A stretch of DNA of 64,000 nt, taken from NCBI RefSeq assembly GCF_003369915.1, contig NC_046677.1, positions 24,198,913 through 24,262,912 of the forward strand. The letters run 5' to 3'. This document shows, one piece after another, positions 23,580-33,800 of this stretch. The stretch comes from Drosophila miranda. Lineage: Eukaryota; Arthropoda; Insecta; Diptera; Drosophilidae. Position numbers and translations under genes: made by a program. The notes under the pieces are model-generated. The model ran no database searches, was not told the DNA's origin, and saw only the letters and a program-made list of their open reading frames with translations. Each line of letters begins with the position of its first letter. Positions within the stretch are counted from its first letter, which is position 1.

Positions 23580-23606
<27 letters not shown>
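23579..23606. repeat. (AC)n microsatellite
   Basis: Uninterrupted AC run of about 14 units. Confidence 0.95.
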
Positions 23607-23610
<4 letters not shown>

Positions 23611-24282
23611 CCAGAGCGGAAAGGATAAAGGCAGATCCTAGAGGAGTCACAGAGAAGCTGGAAAGGGCCTCCTCCTGAACGTTGAGCAATTGGGTCGCTG
23701 GCGAATTTCATAAAGCATTCTCTCATTGAAAATAATTAAAATGCGTCAAGCGTTCAAAATCAAGCAGCCTGGAAATTTAATTGTATTGAAACGAATGGTG
23801 GAAAGGTCCTGCCTCCGCCAGAGAATGAATTGGGTTCCATTTGGCAAGTGGGGCAACAAATGAGTTCATTCTCTTCTGTTATTTTCCTTCTTCTTTTTTG
23901 CAGGTGATGGATAAAACAAATATGGAGCAAGTTGGAGTGCTATAAACGCCATTGATCAAAGGATGTGCGAAAGGATAACGCTTAAACAATCCACTGATTA
24001 AATGGATTAATGATGCGAGAAGGATCTACTTACTGTTTGAGCGTGAAAAGATATACATTAATTGCATAAAGCATCCATTGGAAACGCCCATAACCCAATA
24101 TTTGACAGTTATACCACACTGTTGGTTTGGAAGCAACTGTTTTTGGTGGAACCCTTTAAGTAGCTATTGACTAACAACTGAAAAGCAATAGAATTTATAA
24201 AGAAAATATTATTGAACGAAGAATAGCTTTATTTCCCTTCAATTTTTGTACATTTTACAACACTGTTGACGCGATCTATGCT

Positions 24283-24346
24283 ACTTTTGTCACTTTCAAG
24301 CTGTGAATTAGGCAACTTTTGACACTTTTAAGCTGTCAAATATGCA
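24283..24346. repeat. 32-bp tandem pair
   Basis: Two adjacent 32-bp copies share ACTTTTG.CACTTT.AAGCTGT and differ at a handful of positions. Confidence 0.75.
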
Positions 24347-26912
24347 AACAGTTCAAGCAATGCATTCCCCTGAGAACCCTCATAAGCAGTTGATTTATTT
24401 AAATAAATAATTTTTAAATATTTCAAGTAAGTATCTTTGGTAATCAGTAAAAGCGTAGCCCAATAACAACAGTCTCTCATGTCCTGCCCCACGCTTTTTA
24501 ACCCCATCTTTGACCAAGGGATGGTGAGTACATCAATCCATCATCATTTAAGTACCTTGATGGCCATTCAAGTGTATTCCTTTCCTTTCAATAAACTTCA
24601 GCCTAGTGTCATTCAAGTCCCCCCCGACCCCCCAGTACCTACCACCTCCCCCACCACTTTCCCATTCAATTATAAATAAAGGCTTAATTTTCATATGCAT
24701 ATAAAAATATTTCTTTTGCTGTTATTCTTTCCATTCCATTCCGCAGATAGCGGGACACATGCCACATTTCCCATCGTCAAACGCGAATCGGGAAAAGGAC
24801 CCAAGGCCACAAGTACACTGGGAAAAAGGTGACGGGGAAGGACAAATGAAAATGAAAATGAGAGCAAAAAAAACCCACAGCTGTCATTGACAATAAAAAT
24901 AATAACACCCATCGACTGTTGAAAAGTCCCCACCCTCCCATCCCTGCCTCCCTTCCATCCGACTCTTTTTTTTTATCAATCACAAAATAAACACTCAACT
25001 GTGGGAGTGGCAGGTCGCGGATATATATATAGATATAGTGTATGTTTATGCACACAATTTTTATGGGTATTACATGTGCACGTGTGTGTGTGTGCCCCCA
25101 GGAAGCGTGCAAGCGTCATATCACTTTGATATTCTCCCACAGCCACCAAAAAAAAAAAATACATAAAAAATTGTTTAATTTTCCCCTGTTTTTCTCCAAT
25201 TCTCATTCCCATTATTGAAATACAAGAAAATGGCATTTGATGATTTCTATATAAATAAAAATAATTTCACATTTTTACGATTTGTTTGACAAGGAATCAG
25301 GCTACAAGAAACAAGATGTAGGACCGACCGACCGTCTGTTTGCCCCTCCCCCTCTGGCTGAATGATTTTTCATTTCCCCCCCAAAACAGAAGTAGAGGAA
25401 AAAAGTAGGTAAATATATGGCAGACCCATAAATAGGAGACCGAAATCAATTGACAATTTATTGTTGGAAACATAAAAAATGAGCAAGCACCAGTCGTGCA
25501 GGAGGCGTGATTCGGGTGGCAAAAATCTATATTAAATTACGAGGCAGCTAACAAAAAGCTCAAATAATGATAATAAAACAAAACAGAAACAGAAAGAAGA
25601 ATGACAGAATGAGAACAAAAAGATTGGGGATTTATACATATCTTGTATGGAGAGCAGGGATACCCTGTTAAAGGATCAGTAAATATTTCTAGAAGTTAAT
25701 CATAGTTTTTTCAAGGGTATATTCTTTTATAAATACTTTATATTATTTCTGTGAGTAAAGGGAATATTTTCCTTCGAGGCACACGTCTCTCGACATGAAG
25801 ATAAGCGATGCTCGGGCCTGCAGTTTCCTTCTTGATGAATGATAATTGCTTACAGTCTATGGATTATTTGTTTTAGCTTATTCCCAGTAGACACAGCCTT
25901 TAAGTTGTACCTCTAAAAGGGTATTTTAAAAAACAGAATACTATGAAATATATCGTTGATATGTCATACGCATTTATATATATATGTATAAAGAGATACA
26001 TATGTACAATATGTGCATTGCTTGACTTTTTGCGGCCATTGTTGATGGTGCTCCTGGTCCTGCTTCTGCTCTTGGTCCTGTTTGTATCCCTGTGTTCCCG
26101 CTCCCGCTCCTGCCCGCCCTACTCCTTTGTTGTGTGGTGTGTGGATGCTGTGCTGCTGTTTTCTGGTGTGCCCAATTGCCTTTAAATTGTACCGAGTGTT
26201 AAGTGGCGCACGTTAAAAAAACATTTAACGTTTTTATTTACGATTCACAGAGTTTCCAGCAGCAGCAGCCACAGCAGCACAAAAAAAAATATATATGTAT
26301 GTATGTATGTGGGGACAGTGAAAGTGTTTTGTTCTGGCCATGGCATTAGGTACTCGCAAAAAAAGAAATGTATAAAAAAAGGATATTGGCATCGTAAGTG
26401 AATGGGTGGGAGGCTCGCTCACAGAGGGACAAAATATAGCGGAAATTAAAGTAAAAATATAGCATGAGAACTCATGAAAGGCTACAGAGTGGAATCGATA
26501 CAGAGACAGGGACAAAGGGACGATTGCGAGTGGAACTGAAAGTGGGGGGAAAAGTGTGTGCAAGTGCAAAAGGTTATAATTCCGACAATGCAATCCATAG
26601 AATGGTGAAACAATTGAGGTATATAGTACATGTGTCTGTTACAGCAGCTGAAAGGAGATACAAAAAATGGTTTATTTTATAGTATATAGACGGTTATTTG
26701 TTCGCTATGCAACCATGCAAATTATGTAAGTTGAAAGATGAGTAACGACCATACATTTCAATGGTACACGATTTCTATGGGCTGGCTCTAGACTCGCTTA
26801 AAATTTGAAAGTTGAAAAGCCATTCCCTTGGGGCCCTTGAATGGACATTCATTTACCTGCAAAGTAGGCTTTCTTATTCTTTTATTTTCACATTTGAAAT
26901 AATCGTACGAAA

Positions 26913-28181
26913 ATGTTCAACTTGGCTAACAAAATTCATTCATTGCCACTGGCAAAGCATCTGCTGGTGCGATTCTCCTCCACTCAGCTGTCGCGTCCCC
27001 TGTCACCGTCATGTGGCGCCGACACCAAAGAAGTACCGGAGGAAAGCCAGCCCATTCCCAATGCCCAGAAGATGGGAATTGGGGACGAATATCGTGTGAT
27101 GTTGCTGCCGAATGACTTCAAGTTGCATCGCCTCAATGAAGGACCCGAGCGGGTGGTGGCCATTAGGAAGTCGCAGGCCTTGAAGTACTACCGCCAGCTG
27201 GCGACCGTGAGGCTCCTGGAGACGGCTGCCTCTAGGCTCTACAAGGAGCAGTTGGTGCGCGGCTTCTGCCACCTGTACACCGGGCAGGAGGCCTGTGCCG
27301 TGGGCATTCGTGCGGCGATGCGAAGCAACGATAATCTCATCACCGGCTACCGTGTCCACGGATGGGCCTACATGATGGGTGTGCCCGCTGTGGGCGTGCT
27401 GGCGGAGCTGACGGGTCGCCGGAGTGGCTGTTCCGGCGGCAAGGGCGGCTCCATGCACATGTACGGACGGAACTTCTACGGCGGCACGGGTATTGTCGGC
27501 GATCAGGTGCCTCTGGGCGCTGGCGTGGCCTTCACGAGCAAGTATCTGCAGGATGGCAGCGTCTGTCTGGCCCTCTACGGCGACGGTGCCGCCAATCAGG
27601 GCCAGGTCTTCGAGTGCTTCAATATGGCGCTGCTGTGGAAGCTACCGATGATCTTCGTGTGCGAGAACAACAACTATGGCATGGGTACCCGCTCCGAGAG
27701 GGCTGCCTCGAACATCAATTACTACACGCGTGGAGATCTCATGCCGGGCATCTGGGCGGATGGCCAGGATGTGCTGGCCGTGCGCAGTGCCACGGAGTTT
27801 GCCATCAAGCATGCCCTGAACAAGGGTCCCATACTCATGGAGCTCGGCACGTATCGCTATGGGGGACACTCCATGTCCGATCCGGGCACCAGCTACCGCA
27901 CTCGCGAGGAGATCCAAAAGGTTCGCAGGCAACACGATCCGATCCAGGGCTTCCGAGAGCTCTGCTTGGATCAGCAGATCCTCTCTCTGGACCAGATTCA
28001 GGAAATCAATCAAGTGGCCCGTCTCGAGATAGAGGGGGCCATCCGTGCGGCACGAAAGGATGATGAGCCGCCACTTAACAATCTCTGGAGCGATGTCTAC
28101 TCGGGGCTCTTCGAGGGGAAGCTTCGGGGAGTCCTGGCCCTGGAATTGGAGCATAATAATACAAAGGATGGAGAGGTTTAA
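26913..28181 (+). CDS. pyruvate dehydrogenase E1 alpha-subunit paralogue, mitochondrial
   Basis: Intronless 422-residue protein matching the alpha subunit of pyruvate dehydrogenase E1, which with the beta subunit and thiamine diphosphate decarboxylates pyruvate in the mitochondrial matrix. Residues 1-30 are basic and hydroxylated with no acidic residue, a matrix presequence. The thiamine-diphosphate motif runs from GDG (223-225) to NN (252-253). His149 sits in the conserved HG block. The phosphorylation loop reads GHSMSDPGTSYR, so regulatory sites 1 (Ser320) and 2 (Ser327) are present. Site 3 (Ser in mammalian GTSVERA) aligns with Arg260, so control by PDH kinase at that site appears lost, although a Ser follows. 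Absence of introns and the resemblance to D. melanogaster CG7024, which I recall as testis-biased, suggest a retroposed paralogue rather than the housekeeping X-linked gene. The C-terminal 40 residues are divergent. Confidence 0.9.
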   Translation: MFNLANKIHSLPLAKHLLVRFSSTQLSRPLSPSCGADTKEVPEESQPIPNAQKMGIGDEYRVMLLPNDFKLHRLNEGPERVVAIRKSQALKYYRQLATVRLLETAASRLYKEQLVRGFCHLYTGQEACAVGIRAAMRSNDNLITGYRVHGWAYMMGVPAVGVLAELTGRRSGCSGGKGGSMHMYGRNFYGGTGIVGDQVPLGAGVAFTSKYLQDGSVCLALYGDGAANQGQVFECFNMALLWKLPMIFVCENNNYGMGTRSERAASNINYYTRGDLMPGIWADGQDVLAVRSATEFAIKHALNKGPILMELGTYRYGGHSMSDPGTSYRTREEIQKVRRQHDPIQGFRELCLDQQILSLDQIQEINQVARLEIEGAIRAARKDDEPPLNNLWSDVYSGLFEGKLRGVLALELEHNNTKDGEV

Positions 28182-28229
28182 ACGGTGCTTCTGTTTATGG
28201 AGGGTGTATCACAAAATTGTTGGTTGTTG

Positions 28230-28235
28230 AATAAA
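28230..28235 (+). terminator. poly(A) signal of the E1-alpha gene
   Basis: AATAAA 48 bp beyond the stop codon at 28181, giving a short 3' UTR. Confidence 0.65.
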
Positions 28236-29947
28236 CTCTGGGCCGCGAATCTGCAACTCCTTTCTCTTCATCAAAACTTTCATTAACTCTTGTGTGGTGA
28301 CGACCCTTTCATTCAGCCTTCGTTCGTTCTATTTAATTTATGCTAAATGATCAACGGCTGCTGCTTACGGCTGCTTATGTCTACGTTTTATTTGCACAAC
28401 AAAACGAAAACAATAATTCAGCGCCTGGAACACTGCCTGCTGCTGAACAAGCGGAAAAGAGGCAAAAACTCCTCGAAGGCTCGAAGAAAACAGGCAAGAA
28501 GGGGTAAACAGGAAAAGGAAGTGCACACACATACACACGCATGTGACCCCCATTGAGGGGGCAAGCAATATCCCTACCACCCCCCACGAACTCATTTGCC
28601 TTTGCGCTCACGTCTGTGTAATTTATGCCAACAAAAAACAGTATTGCACGGCCATGCCCATGCCCATTGGGTATAATGGGTACATGGGAACATAGGAAGT
28701 GTTGGAGAGGTCCAATATACATGTATGCTACATTCAATGTACACATACATCACTTTGTACATCCACAGTGGCGTATACATTTGGTTTTACACACAAACTC
28801 CTCCAACAATCCAACAATTTATCCAGGCATAATTAGACATAAATTCATTCAGCACTAGTTTTGAGATTAATAATCCCCTCGGATCCAGAGTTTATATAAA
28901 TATATATAGACACACACGAGCCTATAAAACTTCTCTACATGTATTTTACATATAACACGTATTACTTACACTGTTCAGTGACGCCATGTCAAGTTCTGAA
29001 CTTCATAGCGGCCGTTTCCCGAACTATGGCACTTTTACACTTTTTCTACATGCATTTGTTTGTTCTTTTTTCGCCGCGGCCGCCCAAAATTAGCGACGTC
29101 TCGTTGCCACATAAGCCGGCTTCCCTGCTCTATCAAATGCGTTTTTCCTTATAAGAATTGCAGCAGACAGATTTCTTCCGTAATTGATTCCATTTCGCTT
29201 TTCCGATCGATCGAGAATTGGCAACAGGCCACAAAATTCTCGCCAATTTGAAGCATAAATTGCAGAATACAAAGATAATGAAAACCAGAAGTATTTACCT
29301 AAGAATAATATGAAATTCAGACATGGGAATAGCTTAAATAGTTCCAAGTATGAAATGAATAATTAAGCCAATAAACTTTTGTTTGTACAATAAAAATGCA
29401 AAAAGACTTGAGCTGGCCACCAAAATTCTCACTTGCTGCCAAAAACTATTCGAAATTCGAGTACAAAAGCAATTATTTAATGGCTTAACCAAGGAAAAAC
29501 AGTCACCTGAGAAAGTAGTGAAATGAAAGCTGCTGCTCATTCAACTCTTGGTCTGCTCTGCTTAACTGGAGTGAACGACGTAGGAAACAGGAGCCGGAAA
29601 TGAGATATCACAGATTACTGACTACGCCGCGCATCCGTTCACGAAACAGGTGGATGCTGCTGCTGCTACTGCCGCTGATGGATTGCTGCAGATTTGTGTG
29701 CATACTTTATCCCACGTAAAACCACGTAAAAATGTATTGATATTCGGGTGTAATGTAAAAACTGGATGCTTATATTTCGTCTGCTTCTCGCCAGTTAGAC
29801 CAGTGCCATATCGAAAACTTGTTCTAGTTTATAGTTGATGGATTTAGTTGATTTTTACTGCTTTTGCTGCTGCTGTTCTTGTTGTTGTTGTTGCGGGTGT
29901 TGGTGTGTAGCATAAGCATCGACCCGATTCTCCAGTTAGATGAAAAG
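28236..29947. other. intergenic DNA between the E1-alpha gene and RpS26
   Basis: No gene seen. The stretch contains AT-rich DNA, a GTTGTT/CTGCTG-rich segment at 29850-29900 and many TACAT-type words around 28690-28760. It separates convergently transcribed genes, so it should hold only 3' ends near its borders. Confidence 0.55.
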
Positions 29948-29953
29948 TTTATT
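29948..29953 (-). terminator. RpS26: RpS26 poly(A) signal overlapping the stop codon
   Basis: On minus the last Lys codon AAA, the TAA stop and the next A spell AATAAA. No other AATAAA lies within the next 70 bp downstream, so the 3' UTR is probably only about 15-30 nt. Confidence 0.6.
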
Positions 29954-30293
29954 TCCTATTCTGGTTGTTGCGGGCCATGTCCTTGGGGAAGGAGCGGAGT
30001 GGCGGCGTACGGATGCGACGTGCCTCACGGGAACGATTGCGCACCACCTTGGAGTGAATTGCGCACGAGACGCAGTAGTGCAATTTGGCGTAGAGTTTGG
30101 GGAGCACGTACGAGTCCCAGATGCTGGCCTCGGTGATGTCGCGCACAGCAGCCGCCTCCACAATGTTGCGGATGACGAACTTCTTGATCGCCTTATCCTT
30201 GGGCACGCAGCGGGCACAGTTGGTGCAGCGCACGGGCTTCACATGGCCGCGATTGTGCTTGTTCCGCCCTCCGTTACGGCGCTTCTTGGTCAT
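29949..30293 (-). CDS. RpS26: 40S ribosomal protein eS26 (RpS26)
   Basis: A 114-residue protein, full length for the family, starting [20 protein letters not shown] and ending MARNNQNRK. Two cysteine pairs (Cys23/Cys26 in RCTNCARC and Cys74/Cys77 in YCVSCAIH) form the zinc site. eS26 sits at the mRNA exit region of the small subunit. The frame is open 11 codons further upstream, but that part is 5' leader: the ATG at 30293 matches the universal MTKKRRN start, and an acceptor-type CAG lies just before it. The coding region is a single exon. A predicted 72-bp intron splits the 5' UTR, and a TCT-type initiator lies upstream, as usual for ribosomal protein genes. Upstream on the same strand lies ncm. 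Confidence 0.97.
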
Positions 30294-30304
30294 TTTTTTT
30301 TCAG

Positions 30305-30376
30305 CTGCATAATGTTCGGGGTACATTTATTAGCATTTCCCACATATTTATTTCATCGGATGGCACTTATAATTAC
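30305..30376 (-). other. RpS26: predicted 5'-UTR intron of RpS26
   Basis: On minus, donor AAG|GTAATT begins at 30376 and acceptor ATGCAG ends at 30305, 11 bp before the ATG. Length is 72 bp, typical of short Drosophila introns. Its removal would also delete an upstream in-frame ATG (30326) from the leader. Confidence 0.6.
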
Positions 30377-30440
30377 CTTATTTATCAATTTGAAAATCCA
30401 CCAAGTGAAATCCGCGTGTTCACGCCAGACGACACTTATG

Positions 30441-30451
30441 CGAAAAGGGGG
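30441..30451 (-). promoter_or_regulatory. RpS26: TCT initiator of RpS26
   Basis: On minus this reads CCCCCTTTTCG, a pyrimidine tract fitting the YC(+1)TTTYY TCT motif that replaces the standard initiator in Drosophila ribosomal protein genes. Start at the C near 30447-30448 would give a transcript with a 5' terminal oligopyrimidine tract and a 5' exon of about 70 nt before the predicted intron. Confidence 0.6.
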
Positions 30452-30836
30452 TTGCCAGCTCAAAATTTTCGGCACTTGGACGGCACATTTGGCAACCCTT
30501 TTCAGAGTTGCTTTGTGGCGAGTTTCAGAGTTGCTCTGACAGAAAAAAAAACAGCTGTGCGTGTCGCCGTTCACGACGGGTAGCAGTGGCTTAGCCGTTG
30601 AGTGCAGCCATCTTTCATTTGTATTTCAAATTTAATTATTAATTTAACAGATTTAACGGCACACAGCAAAGAATTCGTGTAATAAAATTTGTTTATTTTT
30701 GCAGTTTTGGTTTTAGTACATTTACAATTGTTATAGCAACATAGATCCGGTTCTTTGTACACAGTTTACATGGAAATATTTATAAAAAAAAAATATTTGC
30801 ATGTGGGTAAATTTTGTTGTCGTTACTGTCTAAATA
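30452..30836. other. RpS26 upstream region and ncm 3' UTR
   Basis: This short gap carries the RpS26 proximal promoter on the right of its start and the 3' end of ncm. No separate gene is seen. Confidence 0.6.
30692..30697 (-). terminator. ncm: poly(A) signal of ncm
   Basis: AATAAA on minus, about 140 bp beyond the ncm stop codon. Confidence 0.5.
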
Positions 30837-33800
30837 TCAACCTATCCTTGGACCCTTGGACACGCGCTTGTGGGAGCTGCGTTCTCGTTCTAGTTTTCTG
30901 GCGCGATCCTGGTCACGGGCACGTTCTCGATTACGTGGGTGATCACGATCCCGATCACGATCACGGTCTCGATTGTCACGACGGTCATGATCTCGTTCCC
31001 GCTCACGTTCTCTATTTCTTTCCTGATCTCGTTCTCCTCTGTCACGTTCTCGATCACGATCAGTGCCGAGGCGGCCACCACGTTGTTCTCCTCTATCGCT
31101 TCGGCGGCCTTGCGATTCGCCTCGTCGGCTTTCTGGGCGACGGCCATCGGAGTCTCCACGGAGACCTCGCGATTCTCCACGACGGCTACCGGAGTCTCCA
31201 CGTCGGCCACCGGAGTCTCCACGAAAGCCTCGCGAGTCTCCACGAAGACCTCGGGATTCTCCACGACGGGCATCTCGCTCCGCTCGCCGCTCCGCTCGCC
31301 GCTCCGGGTGTCTTTCCTCGTGGGCAGAAAACGATGGCTCCCGCTTCCTGGCACCATTTCCATTGAGCTGATGATGATAATGTGGTTGGCGCTCCTGTTC
31401 TCGGCCCATGGGTGGTCCCTCCAGGTTGAATCCATCGCTGTCTTCCTTTCGGGTCTTGAATTTGTTGTTGCTGTTGTGGTTGTTGTGGATTTTGCTGCTC
31501 TGCTCCTGGCGCATGGTCTTCGACTGGGGCTGGCCATCGCTGTCGTCGTCGTCGCTGCTCGAGGCGGCCTCTGATGCTGAGGAGGATGTGGAGGAGGCCT
31601 TGCTGCTTTCAGAGCTGCTGCTGGAACTGGAGCTCTCGTGGTGCTTGCGCTTGCGTTTCGACTTCTTTTTGGCGGCCTTTTTCTTCTCCTTTTCGCGCTT
31701 CTTTTTCTCCTCGCGCTCCCGCTCCCGCTCCTTCTCTTTATCCTTTTCCTTTTTGGATTTCTTCTTTTTGTCTTTTTTGTCCTTTGACTTTTTGAGCTCT
31801 GATTTTCGCTGCTTCTTGGGCTTTTTCTTGCGTTTCTCCTTGCGTTTACGCTTTCTCTGTGGCTCGGACTCGGAGCTGAAGGATTCACTGTCACTGTCCT
31901 CGTCGCTGGTGCTCGACTTTTTCTCGCTGGAGTCCCCGCTGCTGCTGCTACTGGAACTGCTCGACGAACCGGCAGAGGAGGAAGCAATGGATACTGCCAC
32001 CGCTGCTGGGGCAGATCCTGGATCCCGGAATGGATTCCCACCAGTGGACAGGAGCTCTGAATTGATCGCGGGCACTGCTTTGGGCGCTGTCTTTAGGAAA
32101 CGTCGCAGATCATCGGTGAGTCCACCCAAACCAATGGACGTGAAGAAATTGATGGAGAATCGTGTGTTCCGGGGATTATCCTTGGGGAAGAGACCCGCCA
32201 GGCTCTCCACCAGCACCTCCTCCTTGAGCTTGGAGTTGAGTTTGCCCAAGCCCATGTATTCGGCGAGCTCCTGGAACAGAATCTTGATGAAAATGCGACT
32301 GGATGAGGTGGTATCGTCCTCGTTCAGCAGGACACAGTCCAAGACATCCCAGCTGATGGAATCGGTGAAGAGCAGATGGGCAAAGAACTTGCTCACATTC
32401 CGCAACCGATTCGTGTCCAGGCGATGCGTCGTCTGGTAGGTGTCCTTGAAGATCTCCTCGAACGGGGGTATATACATTCGATTGATGTTGCAGAAACGCT
32501 GCGCCAACAGGCCGTAGAACTTCTCGTAGGTACGCTGCTCGGCACAGCAGTCGAGGAACATGTGGCACAGCTCCACCTCCTGCCCCGGCTTCAGCTCCAT
32601 TTTCATCAGCTTGTGGGCGCACTCCTCGTAATCCAAACTCGAGTTGATCGTCAGATATATGGTGCGCCGCAGAGCAATCAGATTCGTCTCCGTGTTGTCG
32701 ATAATATCTCCGGCATCGGTCTTTTTGCCGACATCGGCATCCGAGTTGATTTCACCATCCGAATCGCTGTCGGAATCGGAGCCCGAGCCAGAGCCAGAGC
32801 CCGAGCCGCTGCCATCATCGCTGCCCAGGATTTCGGCACTCAGACCCTTGTATTTGTCCTCGTTTTCGGCAAAGTTATCGTCAAATTTGAAGACATCTAA
32901 AGAGGGATTGATGAATATAAGGATTAGCCAGGGATTAGAGAAGGATTTTGTGGATTATAATCACTCAGTATATCCTCCGTTTCGGTGGCCTCGTCCAGCA
33001 TCATGAGATGCGTAAACTGCTCGTCCTCTTCGACCAGCTCCAGTTCTCCCACAATGGCCAGATGATCCTTGAAGCCATCCTTGCGCACTTGAAACAGCAC
33101 CTCGATCATGTACTGCACTCGTTTGTCCAGCTTTCCCTCGTGCAGGATGTTGCGCAGCATCTCAAAAATGGCCCCAATGCCCTTGGACGAGACCTCCGTC
33201 AGTTTCATGCCGCACTCCTTGAGAAAGGCAATGGCCACCTCCACGGAATCATCGGTGGGCGTCTCCACCAGGAGCGTGAGAATCTCCAGGGCCAGTATTT
33301 CGTGGGCCACACGCTGATTCACCAGATGAGCAATGAATCGAGTGGACGACAAGCAGACGAGCTTGTCATTGCGCCGAAAGGCACGGCGGAACTGAATGAC
33401 CAGACGCTTGAGCAGCAGCTCGCCGATATTCGGGAATTTCGAATTGATAATGGCCACCAGGGCGGCATACACGTGCGTGAAGGTGGGCGAGGCGGCCTGG
33501 GCCTGGATGATGCTCCTCGACAGCAGGCCCCGTCCACGGACAATGTTCTCTCGCAGGAGTTCGCGGGTAATGATGGCAATATTTGTGACATTCACCTTGT
33601 TGATGTACCCGTGAATGGACTTCTTGAGCGCCTCCCAGGCGATGCGCTGATACGCAGCCGATGCCTTGTCCGTGATCCCCTCCTGCAGCAGCCGGAGCTT
33701 CGCTGGCGGTATGTAAGCGCCTCCGGTGCGCGATGTCAGCACATCCACAGTGCGACGCTGGCGTTCTGTGATCTTGGCCGTGGGATTTGTGACCGTGGCA

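Larger units (their letters stand above)
21641..26912. other. gene-poor region with scattered repeats
   Basis: No gene is firmly supported. Features include (CT)n at 21943-21975, (CAA)n at 22379-22399, a cluster of GTAAAACC-type words at 22856-22900, (AC)n at 23579-23606, a 32-bp tandem pair at 24283-24346 and GTAT repeats at 26294-26310. An acceptor-like TTTTTTGCAG precedes 23904, and a short ATG-led segment at 24479-24523 runs into a GTGAGT donor. Either could belong to an unseen spliced gene, but neither can be confirmed. Confidence 0.45.

Noticed and set aside
27009..27458. 149-codon minus frame opposite the E1-alpha gene
   Set aside because: Shadow of the strongly coding plus strand; the same holds for 27642-28154.
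29605..29620. TATCACAG seed resembling the miR-2/13 family
   Set aside because: Only the first eight bases fit and no hairpin was seen around it.
30293..30326. 11-codon upstream extension of RpS26
   Set aside because: Not part of the conserved eS26 start and removed by a predicted 5'-UTR intron.
31408..32439. 343-codon plus frame opposite ncm
   Set aside because: Antisense shadow of the Ser/Lys-rich ncm exon; Leu/Phe-rich low complexity.
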